A DNA stretch of 64,000 nucleotides from Omphalotus guepiniiformis (lineage: Eukaryota > Basidiomycota > Agaricomycetes > Agaricales > Omphalotaceae): positions 62,001-126,000 of the forward strand of contig JAQOOI010000011.1 of NCBI GenBank assembly GCA_028554645.1, in the 5' to 3' direction. Positions 47,376-57,304 of the stretch are shown here, piece after piece (position 1 is the first letter of the stretch; each line of letters begins with the position of its first letter). The notes beneath the pieces are model-generated. The model saw only the letters and a list, made by a program, of their open reading frames with translations. It was not told the DNA's origin and searched no databases. The position numbers and the translations under genes were made by a program.

Positions 47376-49088
47376 CTAGATAGAAGAGTCAATAGAGAGT
47401 CCGTCAAAACCTCGAGTCACTTGGTACATGCTAGGACCGGACATCATGGGTGCACGACGACTACGAGAGAATCCCCAGCAATTCCTACCAGTCCCGTCGC
47501 GCTTCAACAATGCTGCCTTGATGGTACAACACCTGCGTTCTTCCATAATATCGTCTAATTTCCAACAAAGGGGTAATGTCCAAGTACGGTTCTCAGTGGG
47601 ACTAAGTTCTGCAAGTTGAAGTCGTGAGTTTCCTCGTTTGTAGAGGTCACGAAGGAAGCGATATCGAATAGAGCCGTGGTCGAGTCCAACCTGAGCATCC
47701 GAAATATATTGTTGAGCCCAGTAATAAGCTTCATCCATTAACGAGATTCCAATGCCACATTCAGCAAGGTATAAGACCACCGAATCGAGGGTGTCGAAGG
47801 AAGATGTAGATGTCTTGAGGTTCTCTTCGGCATGCACGAGGTATTCAAGCTCAGTCAGCTTTTGCTCGTAGAAGTAAGGGATGGCCGCAAGGTTAAGGAA
47901 GTGTGTGGTGAAGTTTTGCTTCACAGTACTGATACGTTCAGTATACACTTGAACATGACCGACAATCGCCTTAAGCAGTCGACGGAGAAGTAGATGGGTG
48001 CGAACAGTCGCGAGATCTACGTGTCCACTTTGAGTCCATACCACTCCGGGGTGGGACTCTATATCAGCGTGAACTAGAATCCATAGAGCATGGTCGTCGA
48101 TAGGGGCAGATGAGTCGGGGAGGTTAATATGGGGAATACTAAGGTCAGGAAGCGCATCCCAGTTAATGTTGTCAATATTGATGCCGTCAAGCGAGACAGT
48201 AGGTCTCTGGGCCCAACGAATATTCTCTTCCCTGAATAAAGAAAGATGACATCTAAGACGAGCTGATAATTGAGTTTGATCCAGCTTTAACCCTAACAGC
48301 TTTTCAATATGCACCGTTCGTTGAATGGTCATCGTCGCGTGAATAGCCTCCCATAAAGCCGTGAAATTGCCTGGTGTAGCGGCTTCGTCCAAAAGCCGTT
48401 CCGCAGCAGCCACAGAAGATGGTTCATCGGGTTCATCCGACAACACCTCAACAGCATTGATAGTGAGTGGAGGGACCATTACTGGTCCGTTCTTCATCGT
48501 CATTTCCTGCAAGAACCTTCCTCCCGCCACGAGAGCTCCATTATCTCCATCCCAGTAGTAATCTTCAGGGACGTTGTCCCCAGGTCGGTACAAGTATAAC
48601 GAAGCTCCAGCCCAGGCCTCTGCGAGGGTAACGTAGATTGGATCTACCTCAGTAGCATCTTCTTCAATGCTAGGTGCGTGAGACGACGAGTGAAGGGAAC
48701 GATTAGCCGTATTATCACCAATATTGATGATTGGTGCTCTAGACGACATTGGAGCTCGATATCCTTGCGTGGCTCTAAGAGGTTGATAACGAGTAGGTGT
48801 TGGTTGCAAGGAGTTAGCATACGAGGGTGGGGGTGTTCGATCTTCTCTGGGGTGGTAAGTTGAAATTGATCTTGAGCCATTTGAGAGGTTTCGTGAGTCG
48901 AAATTTCTGCTGATGGAGGTGCCATTCCTCCCCCTAAAAAGATTGAGAATCATTGTTTGAATAACCAGAAGGATTGTACCATGTTGGCCAGGGTTTTGGA
49001 GCCCATAGACTCCTTGGCCAGGATATGCGGCCTGCGCAGGGAATCCTACCGGTGCGTAGGTGGGGTAGTAAGAGTAGCCGTATTGCAT
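47376..49088 (-). CDS. Element A last ORF, unknown protein (570 aa)
   Basis: Not recognised. Long ORF between pol and the 3' LTR of element A. The frame is open from 49232, but the ATG at 49088 (MQYGYSYYPTYAPVGFPAQAAYPGQG) gives a natural Tyr/Pro/Gly-rich start. The body is acidic and soluble: DPIYVTLAEAWAGASLYLYRPGD, PEDYYWDGDNGALVAGG, MVPPLTINAVEVLSDEPDEP, then a helical C-terminal half (ATMTIQRTVHIEKLLGLKLD, LWILVHADIE, TRTWTLPLCWKLDDIMEERRC-like end). There is no signal peptide or clear membrane helix, so despite its env position it is not an obvious envelope. A possible small frame problem or intron lies near 48,940-48,985 (hydrophobic ILLVIQTMILNLF). Confidence 0.5.
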   Translation of the reverse strand: MQYGYSYYPTYAPVGFPAQAAYPGQGVYGLQNPGQHGTILLVIQTMILNLFRGRNGTSISRNFDSRNLSNGSRSISTYHPREDRTPPPSYANSLQPTPTRYQPLRATQGYRAPMSSRAPIINIGDNTANRSLHSSSHAPSIEEDATEVDPIYVTLAEAWAGASLYLYRPGDNVPEDYYWDGDNGALVAGGRFLQEMTMKNGPVMVPPLTINAVEVLSDEPDEPSSVAAAERLLDEAATPGNFTALWEAIHATMTIQRTVHIEKLLGLKLDQTQLSARLRCHLSLFREENIRWAQRPTVSLDGINIDNINWDALPDLSIPHINLPDSSAPIDDHALWILVHADIESHPGVVWTQSGHVDLATVRTHLLLRRLLKAIVGHVQVYTERISTVKQNFTTHFLNLAAIPYFYEQKLTELEYLVHAEENLKTSTSSFDTLDSVVLYLAECGIGISLMDEAYYWAQQYISDAQVGLDHGSIRYRFLRDLYKRGNSRLQLAELSPTENRTWTLPLCWKLDDIMEERRCCTIKAALLKRDGTGRNCWGFSRSRRAPMMSGPSMYQVTRGFDGLSIDSSI

Positions 49089-49290
49089 AATGAAACACAC
49101 AAGGAGAATAAAAGTCGATTTAGATGAAAATGGGCTACATTCACTTGCTCTATATACGTCGGTCAACGACGTGAAAGACTTAGAGCAAACCCCACAACAT
49201 ATTTCAAATTCAGGCTCCGATATAATTTCCAATTCCGCCTGCTCGTCAGCGACGCGTCTTTTTCAATTCTTGCCAACGCGATACGCCCTG

Positions 49291-49836
49291 TGTCAGGAAG
49301 GTCATAAGTTTCCCATCAAATGGCATATGATTGGTGATCAACCTTGGAGGCTTGCTAATTTAGGAGTAAAGAACTTTTAGTAGTAAATGGAAAGGAGTGG
49401 AATGCTCTGGAAAGTTAGGGAAATACAGCAGAACTTTGGAGAAGAGAGTAGAAGATTGTAGAATATTCAAGAAGAATTCTAATTTAGGAAGAAAAGGACA
49501 TATAAAAGTTAGTTTTTTTATGTAGATAAATAATAATCCCCCCCATAACAATCACCAGACACTAGTCCAGAAAAGTACAGTCTACAGGAGTTTAGACCGC
49601 TTTGTCTGAACATTCGTCAAGGAGTCCCGATTAACTCATCGTCATTGCTCACAGTACACGGAAGTGCTGCCAGTAAACTTTGATCCGTGATTGGCTGATC
49701 CGATATCAGACCAATCAACCTTATCTTATCTTTTCGCTCTCTTAAACCCTTATTCACGAACAACTGGGTGCAGGCAACTAAAGATACGTTCCCGCGACAC
49801 TCAGAGATATTTAGATAAAATTCTAAATACCTGACA
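49291..49836 (+). repeat. Element B 5' LTR
   Basis: 546 bp, starts TGTCAGGAAGG and ends AATACCTGACA. Differs from the 3' LTR at one base (cccgattaac against cccgagtaac). Confidence 0.95.
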
Positions 49837-49842
49837 TCTTAT

Positions 49843-49856
49843 TGGTGACCACCGCA
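49843..49856 (+). other. Element B candidate primer-binding site
   Basis: TGGTGACCACCGCA starts six bases after the LTR. TGG would pair with the CCA end of a tRNA. The tRNA is not identified. Confidence 0.4.
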
Positions 49857-49897
49857 GGGGGAAAATAAGGGTTTAGCTCTTTATTATTCCTCTGTTT

Positions 49898-51859
49898 ATG
49901 ACCATCACTCCGGATTTCACTACATATCGAGAACCAGAACCTCAGCTTACTCCTGAGGCCATTGAACCCAACTCCTATCAAAGTTACTTTGATCACCGGT
50001 CTACTGAATCCCTAGCCATTTCAGAAGTATCAACCCCAAGTCCTTCAGAAGTTCAGTTTGAACCTTTAACTGACTTATCATCTTCTGAAGAATCCAGAAA
50101 TATTTCTCGTACCATGACTCAAACAAACATTCCTGAATCTACATTTGGAACTGCAGCAGCAGAACTTCACATTGCCACCACCCCTACCCCAAACAAGGCC
50201 AGTGGAACCTCTGCAGAATTACCTGCAAGAGGAGCTCGTGAAGCACCCCTCACCTTCACGGGAAAGTACACTGAAATTGAGGATTTCATCAATCATTATG
50301 AGAAGCTATTGGCCAAATACAATGTCATTAATGATCGAATTAAATGCGATGGAATTTTGGACTATTGTTCCTCCTCAGTGAAAACATTTATACGATCCAC
50401 CCGGCAATACCACACAGGAGTATGGGCCACTCTCAAAGCTCACCTCTTGAAATCATATGATGCAGAAAGGGCTAGGCTGAAGTACAGACCTAGTGATGTG
50501 CAGGCATATGCTAGGAAATCCAGGAAGACCATCATTGATAGCCTTTCTAGATGGTTGAAGTATGATAGAGGATATCAGAGTAGAGCTGGAGATCTACATG
50601 CCACTCACAAACTCTCTGACTTTGAATATGCCTCATATTTCTGGGCAGGAATACCCCCTACTCTTCAAAGTGTTTTGGAAGACAAATTAGCTCAAAGGTA
50701 CCCAGCTCATGATACTCGTACCCCATATTCCCTGGAACAGGTCTGCCAAGTAGCAGAAGCTTATTTCCAGAGAGATAAGTTTACATCTATGATGCTAGAT
50801 GCACCTGCGTACAGTGTGCATATGAATGAAGAAAGTACGGATGACTCCTCTGATTCAGATGATTCAGATGATGATTCAGAAAATGAGAAACATAAAAAGC
50901 GAAGGAGAATTAAGAAGGATAAGAAGAAGATCAAGAAGGAGCGCGAAGCTCGAAGAAAGGCTCGTGAACAGATAGACGAGGATGACGAATTAAAGAAGGA
51001 AGAAAGAATGCATACCTCTAGACCGCAAGGACATGCAAATGAGGTTTCAGAAATTATTCGCCAACTTAACAGCATGAACATCAATGACCCAACGTATCCG
51101 GTTTTATACTACAAAGCCATGACTATGGACCAGTCAGGACAGGCGAAGTTATGCGTACGACAACCGGCCGTAAACAGTGGAGATGGAAGGATTAACACAC
51201 TGAACCCTAGGAATAAATATTCTAATCCAGGTCTATCTCGAACATACGAAGCTCAAAATGCACCACCGGAAGGAGGAATTACCTGTTATGGTTGTGGGCT
51301 CCCTGGTCATAGGCTGAATGAATGCTCAGTAATTGTACAGCGCATTCAAAAGGGAGACATTGTATTCGATAATGGTCGGTACGTTACAACAGATGGATTG
51401 CGAATCCCACGACAACAAGGAGAACCTATTATTCCTGCCCTAGACCGACTCTTGGCTGAACGAGCAGCACTGCCTGCGAAAACCCTGTATGTCACTCTTC
51501 ATGATCCCACTCGCACGTTCTACGCAACCGCTCCACAAGAAAGCACGCAAGTAGCAAACAACGAAGATGACATATTGGAAAACGACAGCGATGATGACGA
51601 GGAAGAATGGAGCGATGAAGGAGACATGTTGACGGATATGACAGAGGAAGAAGAGGAATATGAAGGGGACGACGAAGATGAAGTAATGGATGAAGATTTG
51701 GTTCAATGTGTTGCGACTGCTATCCAATCTCGAGTGTATGAGGCCGAAAGAACGAAGGGAAAAGGGCGAGAATGGAGGGAAAAGATTCAGGCGGCACCCA
51801 GAGAAGTAACACGCAATCGACGTGTAACCAAGCCGCCGTTGCGAGCCGACGGTACATGA
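49898..51859 (+). CDS. Element B gag
   Basis: 653 residues. N-terminal acidic/Ser-rich region, capsid-like core (APLTFTGKYTEIEDFINHYE, CDGILDYCSSSVKTFIRS, YDAERARLKYRPSDVQAY, FWAGIPPTLQSVLEDKL), a highly charged coiled stretch (KKRRRIKKDKKKIKKERE), a canonical CX2CX4HX4C zinc knuckle (CYGCGLPGHRLNEC, about 463-476) and an acidic tail (DSDDDEEEWSDEGDM). It ends at TGA 51857-51859, and the same frame stays open beyond, into the protease ORF. Confidence 0.9.
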   Translation: MTITPDFTTYREPEPQLTPEAIEPNSYQSYFDHRSTESLAISEVSTPSPSEVQFEPLTDLSSSEESRNISRTMTQTNIPESTFGTAAAELHIATTPTPNKASGTSAELPARGAREAPLTFTGKYTEIEDFINHYEKLLAKYNVINDRIKCDGILDYCSSSVKTFIRSTRQYHTGVWATLKAHLLKSYDAERARLKYRPSDVQAYARKSRKTIIDSLSRWLKYDRGYQSRAGDLHATHKLSDFEYASYFWAGIPPTLQSVLEDKLAQRYPAHDTRTPYSLEQVCQVAEAYFQRDKFTSMMLDAPAYSVHMNEESTDDSSDSDDSDDDSENEKHKKRRRIKKDKKKIKKEREARRKAREQIDEDDELKKEERMHTSRPQGHANEVSEIIRQLNSMNINDPTYPVLYYKAMTMDQSGQAKLCVRQPAVNSGDGRINTLNPRNKYSNPGLSRTYEAQNAPPEGGITCYGCGLPGHRLNECSVIVQRIQKGDIVFDNGRYVTTDGLRIPRQQGEPIIPALDRLLAERAALPAKTLYVTLHDPTRTFYATAPQESTQVANNEDDILENDSDDDEEEWSDEGDMLTDMTEEEEEYEGDDEDEVMDEDLVQCVATAIQSRVYEAERTKGKGREWREKIQAAPREVTRNRRVTKPPLRADGT

Positions 51860-51907
51860 GAACCATGGAATGCGAAGATTAAAGCCCGAGCGCAGCAGAA
51901 GATTCCA

Positions 51908-53245
51908 ATGGATAAACCAAATGATCAAAGGTCTCATTCAGGTATGGGAAATCCACCAGTTCCTGACCAAGCATCGAGAAAAGACGAACAAGAGGTACTT
52001 CGCGAGAGACAAATTGACCAAAAGGAGGGCGGCGCAAAGCGTAGAATGGAAGTTGATGAAGTTATTGTGCCGCGAGAGCCAGTACCTTACGATGCGCGAC
52101 CCATTCGTAAGCCCAAACAGGTTCGGCAACAGAATAACGATGGACTTACCAAGTCAGGAGCCATTTCTTCTCACTCAATTCCCCCAAATTCAGCCCACGA
52201 AAGCCGATCTGAAATGGAGAAGAAGCCAAAGGAACATATGAAACGAGTTTCAGACCTAACCCAAAACGTCAACTCGTCAGAAGTACTCCAAAAGATTTTG
52301 GAGACAAATGTGACCTTACCCATGAAAGAAATCCTAGGATCCTCCAAAGAGTTATCAACGTCACTCGCCGAAATGATGAAACTAAAGAATCCCAAGGTTT
52401 TAAGGATCGACGAACATGACGCAACAATTCGTGCTATACAGCGGATGGGACAATCGTTTTTGGGAAGCAAAACTACGGCAGCTGGAAACGGTCCACTCAT
52501 AGAAATTACATTGGAATATCGGGGCCACGAAGTGCGCGCTATAATTGACACAGGATCAGAATTAAATGTGGTCAGTAAACGGGTATGCGAAGAAATAATA
52601 GGTCTACCAATTGATACGACCCAGACCTCGACCATGAGCGACGCGAACGGAGGAGAAGGGAAGTTGGTAGGCGTAGTCCAAAACGTAAAGCTGCACTGTG
52701 GAGGAGCTGAAACACGGGCGGATTTCTTTGTAGGAGACCAGGTACCCTTCGATATGTTATTGGGACGACCGTGGCAAACACAGAATCGAGTTTCCATTGA
52801 CGAAAGACCGAAAGGAACATATTTGGTATTCAAGGATTTAAAAAGCTGGAAACCGCTGTACGAGTTGTTTGTAACCGCAGCCAGAATTTCGTCTTGGCCA
52901 TCCTCTTCACAACCCATTACAAGGTCATTCGCAGTCAAAAGAAGGCGCTTAGAAACCAGTTCAACGAGCGGCATGTCGGACTCTGAAATGTTAAACTCCG
53001 CCCAGCAACCCGAAACGGACCGGGAAATCAACGAAGACACGCGTTCCGAAACCAACACCTCTACCTCTACTCTCTCTCACCCTATTGGGGCACAAAGAAG
53101 TGGTGATGTAGGATCTGGGATTACACCTTTCGAAGACTACGTGTACGAGCCGGATTTTCGCTATGGATGGACGAACAATATCACGAATTACGAGACAGAA
53201 GTAAGGCAGGACGATCCAGGAGGAAATGGAGAGGAAGTAGGATGA
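51908..53245 (+). CDS. Element B retropepsin-like protease ORF
   Basis: 445 codons from the first ATG, but the frame is open from the gag stop onward. The aspartic protease core has IIDTGSELNVVS (active Asp near residue 212) and DMLLGRPW (near 282). A segment before it, EILGSSKELSTSLAEMM, matches the helical leader usual in this clade. The C-terminus is Ser/Thr-rich and acidic. It ends at TGA 53243-53245, again with the frame open downstream. No ATG of good context is needed if it is made by readthrough from gag. Confidence 0.85.
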   Translation: MDKPNDQRSHSGMGNPPVPDQASRKDEQEVLRERQIDQKEGGAKRRMEVDEVIVPREPVPYDARPIRKPKQVRQQNNDGLTKSGAISSHSIPPNSAHESRSEMEKKPKEHMKRVSDLTQNVNSSEVLQKILETNVTLPMKEILGSSKELSTSLAEMMKLKNPKVLRIDEHDATIRAIQRMGQSFLGSKTTAAGNGPLIEITLEYRGHEVRAIIDTGSELNVVSKRVCEEIIGLPIDTTQTSTMSDANGGEGKLVGVVQNVKLHCGGAETRADFFVGDQVPFDMLLGRPWQTQNRVSIDERPKGTYLVFKDLKSWKPLYELFVTAARISSWPSSSQPITRSFAVKRRRLETSSTSGMSDSEMLNSAQQPETDREINEDTRSETNTSTSTLSHPIGAQRSGDVGSGITPFEDYVYEPDFRYGWTNNITNYETEVRQDDPGGNGEEVG

Positions 53246-53509
53246 GAACAGGAGGAAAGAAACATAACTAAGGTAACGACTCAGCTGGCCTTCGAGATTC
53301 TGGACTTAATTCATTTATGGGTCAAGATTTACGTGCTCCTTACAATTGGGATATATTGGAAGGTGAAGGAATGGACAGATGGAACTTTGAATGAAATAAA
53401 AGACGCGTCGAATGCGAAGCAGGAAACGACACCACCTCCACACCAAGTTCTTTTCATTCACTCAACACGTCTCTCTTCACCCTGGCGCTCACGTTCAACA
53501 TCTACTACT

Positions 53510-56005
53510 ATGGATCCTCCGCCGCTAGACCACGACACTCCCATTCCACCCCACCCACTGCTTCCTTCCATTACAATTATCCCAGTCGAGAATCAACCCC
53601 TTCGCGACCACGAGCAAGGCATAGCTCGTCGCGATCCCCAATTTTGGAACCTTCCCTACCGCGAGGCCCTTACACGACTTTGCGAGGAGATTCGTTCCAC
53701 CGAGGCTGGCAGCATCCCAGTCAACCCTGTAGTTTTTGTGGGGGCGCAATCCCGTTCGTCACCGACCCGTATAGACGAGGCTGGACGCCCGACTTTCGAA
53801 TTTATCATGCTTGATGGAATGGCAGGACGTCTTAATCATAGCGCTCTGACAAATGAACCGGCTCCTATTACCATGATGACGGGTCATGCGAGAATCAAGT
53901 TCTATCCAGACAGCGAAGATCAACAGCGTTTTGAAGAACTTGCGCTACCTGCTATCAATGAGCATGGTGCGTGAATGAAATATGGGCACCTGATAAATCG
54001 TATGAACGAGAGCGCTGACGAGGTACTTAAAACTTGCGTATATCTTCCTGCATTTGCTAATATTGCGGTGGACCAGATCATGCTCTTACGAGAGGAGATG
54101 AGAAAGGCAGAAGGACACAAGGAACAAGAAGTTTTTGCTGTAGGAATGGTCGAAGAAAGAGACGCGACGCAACACGTCGAGGATACCGAAATCGTACCTG
54201 AAACCCCACAGAGTCCCTCCTATTCCCCAGCATCACCATCGTCATCTAGCGACACACTTTCAGACATCCAGATGCCTCGACAAAGTCCTATCTATGTACC
54301 GCACTCTCCTACTCCACGAACACCATCACCATATGCCGCAAGTAGTCCGGGGTATCTTCGCTATCATTCTACCACGCCTGCACCTTCCAACGACATCCTA
54401 GAAAACAACCAAGACTCTGTTGAGGCGGAAACGGTTGCAATGGCGCCAAACATGGATTCTGCGGTTAACGAGACAGCCGAGGATGAAGGAGGACATATAG
54501 AACTTACAGAATATGCAAGAGGAAAGCGACAGACGTTGCGAACTCACGTAGACCCTCGCCAAGAGAATAGTGAGGTGAGGGTGAGAGAAGTGATCAACGT
54601 AGACAGCGACGACGATGACGAAATGGATGCGGAAGGCAGTACAGACAACGAGGAGGACGAACTTGACAAAGATCAGGAAATGGAGGAAGAGGCAAGCAGT
54701 ACGAGGGTCGAAGAAGGAAGTGTGGATTCGGAAGATGAAGAATATTCTTGCGATCGAGAAGAGACTAGCGAGGATTACCCCTTGGCAGCTGTGTTTTATA
54801 CCGACAATCCTATCAAGCCCTTTCTGCCTGAGTCCCGCGACTTGATAATTCCAACCGAACTCCCATTGCTACCTGAGGATCAGCGTATGACAGCGGATCG
54901 GCAGAACCCCGAAGCACTGGTTTTATATCGTTTGCGGGTCTCACAACCTTTTAAGGAAGCCCATGCTTTGGGGATGGAACATGCGCATGACATGAGGAAG
55001 GAGCATCCTGAAGAAGGAGTACCAAGGTCTTCAGGTGTCGCCAAGTACCCTATACGCTACAAGGAGCGACTACAGAATACATTCGAACAACGACAATTTT
55101 GTCGCGAAGCAGCCCGACGAAGCGTGTTAAATCTGCCAATGGACACCATGCGTGCTCAAGGATTTCCTGCGCACCCTTACGCACCCGTCACCATTCCAAC
55201 CATACCTGCTTACCGGTCGTTATTCCCACCTCCTCATAACAAGAACTTTACGAGAGACAAACGAAAAGCTTGGTCTTACAAAAATTGCTTTGAAGAGGCG
55301 GATCATGAACGCGCCGGACACTGGTGGAATAAGTTCCAGCTGCTGTTGACTTGGAAGAGGTTGTTATTGAAAGGGATGAATTACGTGGCCGAATATTTCA
55401 TTGTACGAGGGCTAGTGGAGGAATTTCAGCGGGAATGGAAGACACCTACCGAAACTTGGGTCAATACTCGCCCGGGACATCCACTTTTGAGTATTGACGA
55501 GACGCGATGGTTGTGGGTCATTAGCGTTATCGCCAAGAGGCATCAAGAAGAGGAGATATGGGGCGCAATTCAGTTGATGAGTTTTGCACATTATTATGAA
55601 GATGCGGGTATGCGCTATATCGTTCGCAGGGAAATGTTGCCAGAAATGCTGGAACCCCTTCCACTCACCAACTCCTTCACTTACGAAGAATATATCTGTA
55701 CTAAAGGCACTTATATTGGTCGTCACCCCGTTAATTCATTGCCACGCGTCGTTCGAGGATATACTCAAGACGACTCTCGATACTCTCCGGAACCTGATGG
55801 CTATCCTTATCCTCCAGGAGACAGACCTCCTACTTCGGCAGAATGGCTTGCACTTTGTAGAGAGCAAGGTCTACGTTACGGTTACACTACTCATGAATGG
55901 GAAACGGCAAAATCTCGAGCCATAGAATCTGCCACCTCCATCTCACGGGACCAACCTTCGCTATCAGTTATTAATCCTGACGTTCACTCTATTGCTGCTT
56001 TGTAA
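53510..56005 (+). CDS. Element B ORF3, unknown, with internal TGA at 53972
   Basis: Unknown protein of about 830 codons between protease and RT. From MDPPPLDHDTPIPPHP it reads to ...LPAINEHGA, then TGA, then at once ATG (TGAATG) and MKYGHLINRMNESADEV in the same frame. Features: Pro/Ser-rich stretch (SPSYSPASPSSSSD), long acidic region (DSDDDDEMDAEGSTDNEEDE), then a Trp/Tyr-rich C-terminal domain (AGHWWNKFQLLLTWKRLLL, DETRWLWVISVIAKRHQEEE, PTSAEWLALCREQGLRYGYT). No homologue is recognised. It resembles neither gag nor envelope. The TGA may be a mutation, a reinitiation site or a readthrough stop. Confidence 0.6.
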
Positions 56006-56141
56006 CGATCGCGCCTCAAACCCACACTGTACTCTTGATAATTTCTTGTGATTTGTGAGTTTTTAGTTTTTTTATCGTTCCCCGCGCTCATCATTACAAA
56101 TTTTTATCGTTCCCCGCGAACCACCATGACGCAGGATTCGA

Positions 56142-56762
56142 ATGCCACAACCAATTCCCAACGACGTAGCTCGGCTACAAACCGCTCTCAATCTTACGCG
56201 ACAAATTGCGGCTCATCTAGCTGCTCAACAACATTCTCCTCCTATGTCCGCTACTACTACTTCTTCGTCATCGTCTTCACAATCTTCGCCACCTTCTTCG
56301 GTCTCCTCTTATTCCAAACCCTTGAATCCTCATGCCACCCCCTTCATTCCAAGCTCATTGAAGTCAGTATCACAGGAGTCAACCAACCTCTCACGAAATA
56401 TCTATCATCCTCATCGCGATCCCCGTCGGTCCAAGGAGCGATCGAGACTTTTTGCAAACATGATTCGCCCTTATCTACCCCTTCCCTCGTCTTATGCTCC
56501 AACCCCAACTCCTGTTTCGTTAAATTCAACCCCACTCCATTCACTTTCCGAACGACTTTCACAACTTCCTCAGAACCCAGACGTAACTTGTACTTTCCGT
56601 GTAACTGCCAAAACGTTGCGCAATCATCGTCGTCGCTATGCTCGGAAACAAAGGGTGACGAAGGCTCGCGAGTTCAGAAGGCAAGTCAACGAATCGCAGA
56701 CTCATCAGATGAATACGGCGGTTACACTTCTTCGTCTTTTTGCCCAATTGTTGGCTACTTAG
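56142..56762 (+). CDS. Element B ORF4, small basic protein
   Basis: 206 residues, not recognised. Begins MPQPIPNDVARLQTALNLTRQIAAHLAAQ (amphipathic helix), then Ser/Pro-rich low complexity, and ends with a basic helix (NHRRRYARKQRVTKAREFRR) and TAVTLLRLFAQLLAT. Unlike the other ORFs of B it is not in the common frame. The overlapping common-frame ORF (56048-57244, 398 codons) is rich in Phe/Leu/Ile/Ser because the strand is T-rich. I prefer this one by composition. Confidence 0.45.
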   Translation: MPQPIPNDVARLQTALNLTRQIAAHLAAQQHSPPMSATTTSSSSSSQSSPPSSVSSYSKPLNPHATPFIPSSLKSVSQESTNLSRNIYHPHRDPRRSKERSRLFANMIRPYLPLPSSYAPTPTPVSLNSTPLHSLSERLSQLPQNPDVTCTFRVTAKTLRNHRRRYARKQRVTKAREFRRQVNESQTHQMNTAVTLLRLFAQLLAT

Positions 56763-57253
56763 GTACTTCCTGTTTGCTTTATCTATGGAACTCTGTATTT
56801 GGTATTATTGTCACACCCCTCTCAGTTTTCATTGCCTTTGTTATATTTTCAAGCTCCCATCTCCTTCTTTGTTTTATTTATGTTTTCAAAGTCAACCCCT
56901 GCTCAATTCTGTTGAAGTCCTTCAGTATTAGTTACTTTTTTTCTTGTTCAGTGCTAGTATTTAGTTTGTTTTACCAATCCCCACTCTGGACTCACGTACT
57001 TAGGATTTACAAGTCCTTCCAGCCTTTCAGAATCCTACTACAAATAGTCATCAATTCTTATTATCTCTTACTTAGTTGGAATACAAGTTCTTTCCAAGAG
57101 TACTTGTGGACTGACAGTATTAGAGGTACTGGTATTCGTACGAAACGAATAATTCCGGAATATCGTAGCTTTCTTGTACGACACCAGAAAAAGGAAATGG
57201 CATTCGCAAAGTATCAACACAAGAAGGAATTAAAGGCTAATTGAAGTCTACGT

Positions 57254-57280
57254 CTGGACAGACGGTACGATACCGTCCAG
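57254..57280 (+). promoter_or_regulatory. Stem-loop upstream of element B pol
   Basis: CTGGA (57254-57258) pairs with TCCAG (57276-57280), and inside it CGGTA (57263-57267) pairs with TACCG (57271-57275) over a CGA loop. It lies between TGA 57242-57244 and the pol ATG at 57305, a place where RNA structure could affect readthrough or initiation. Confidence 0.4.
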
Positions 57281-57304
57281 TTATCTCTCTCCGATGGAGA
57301 CACA

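Noticed and set aside
51440..53058. Minus-strand ORFs of 165 and 295 codons opposite element B protease
   Set aside because: Antisense to clear gag and protease coding sequence, with no independent features.
56820..57100. Membrane helices in the 398-codon ORF taken as an envelope protein
   Set aside because: The strand is strongly T-rich, which yields Phe/Leu/Ile in any frame. There is no signal peptide, and the position before RT is wrong for env.
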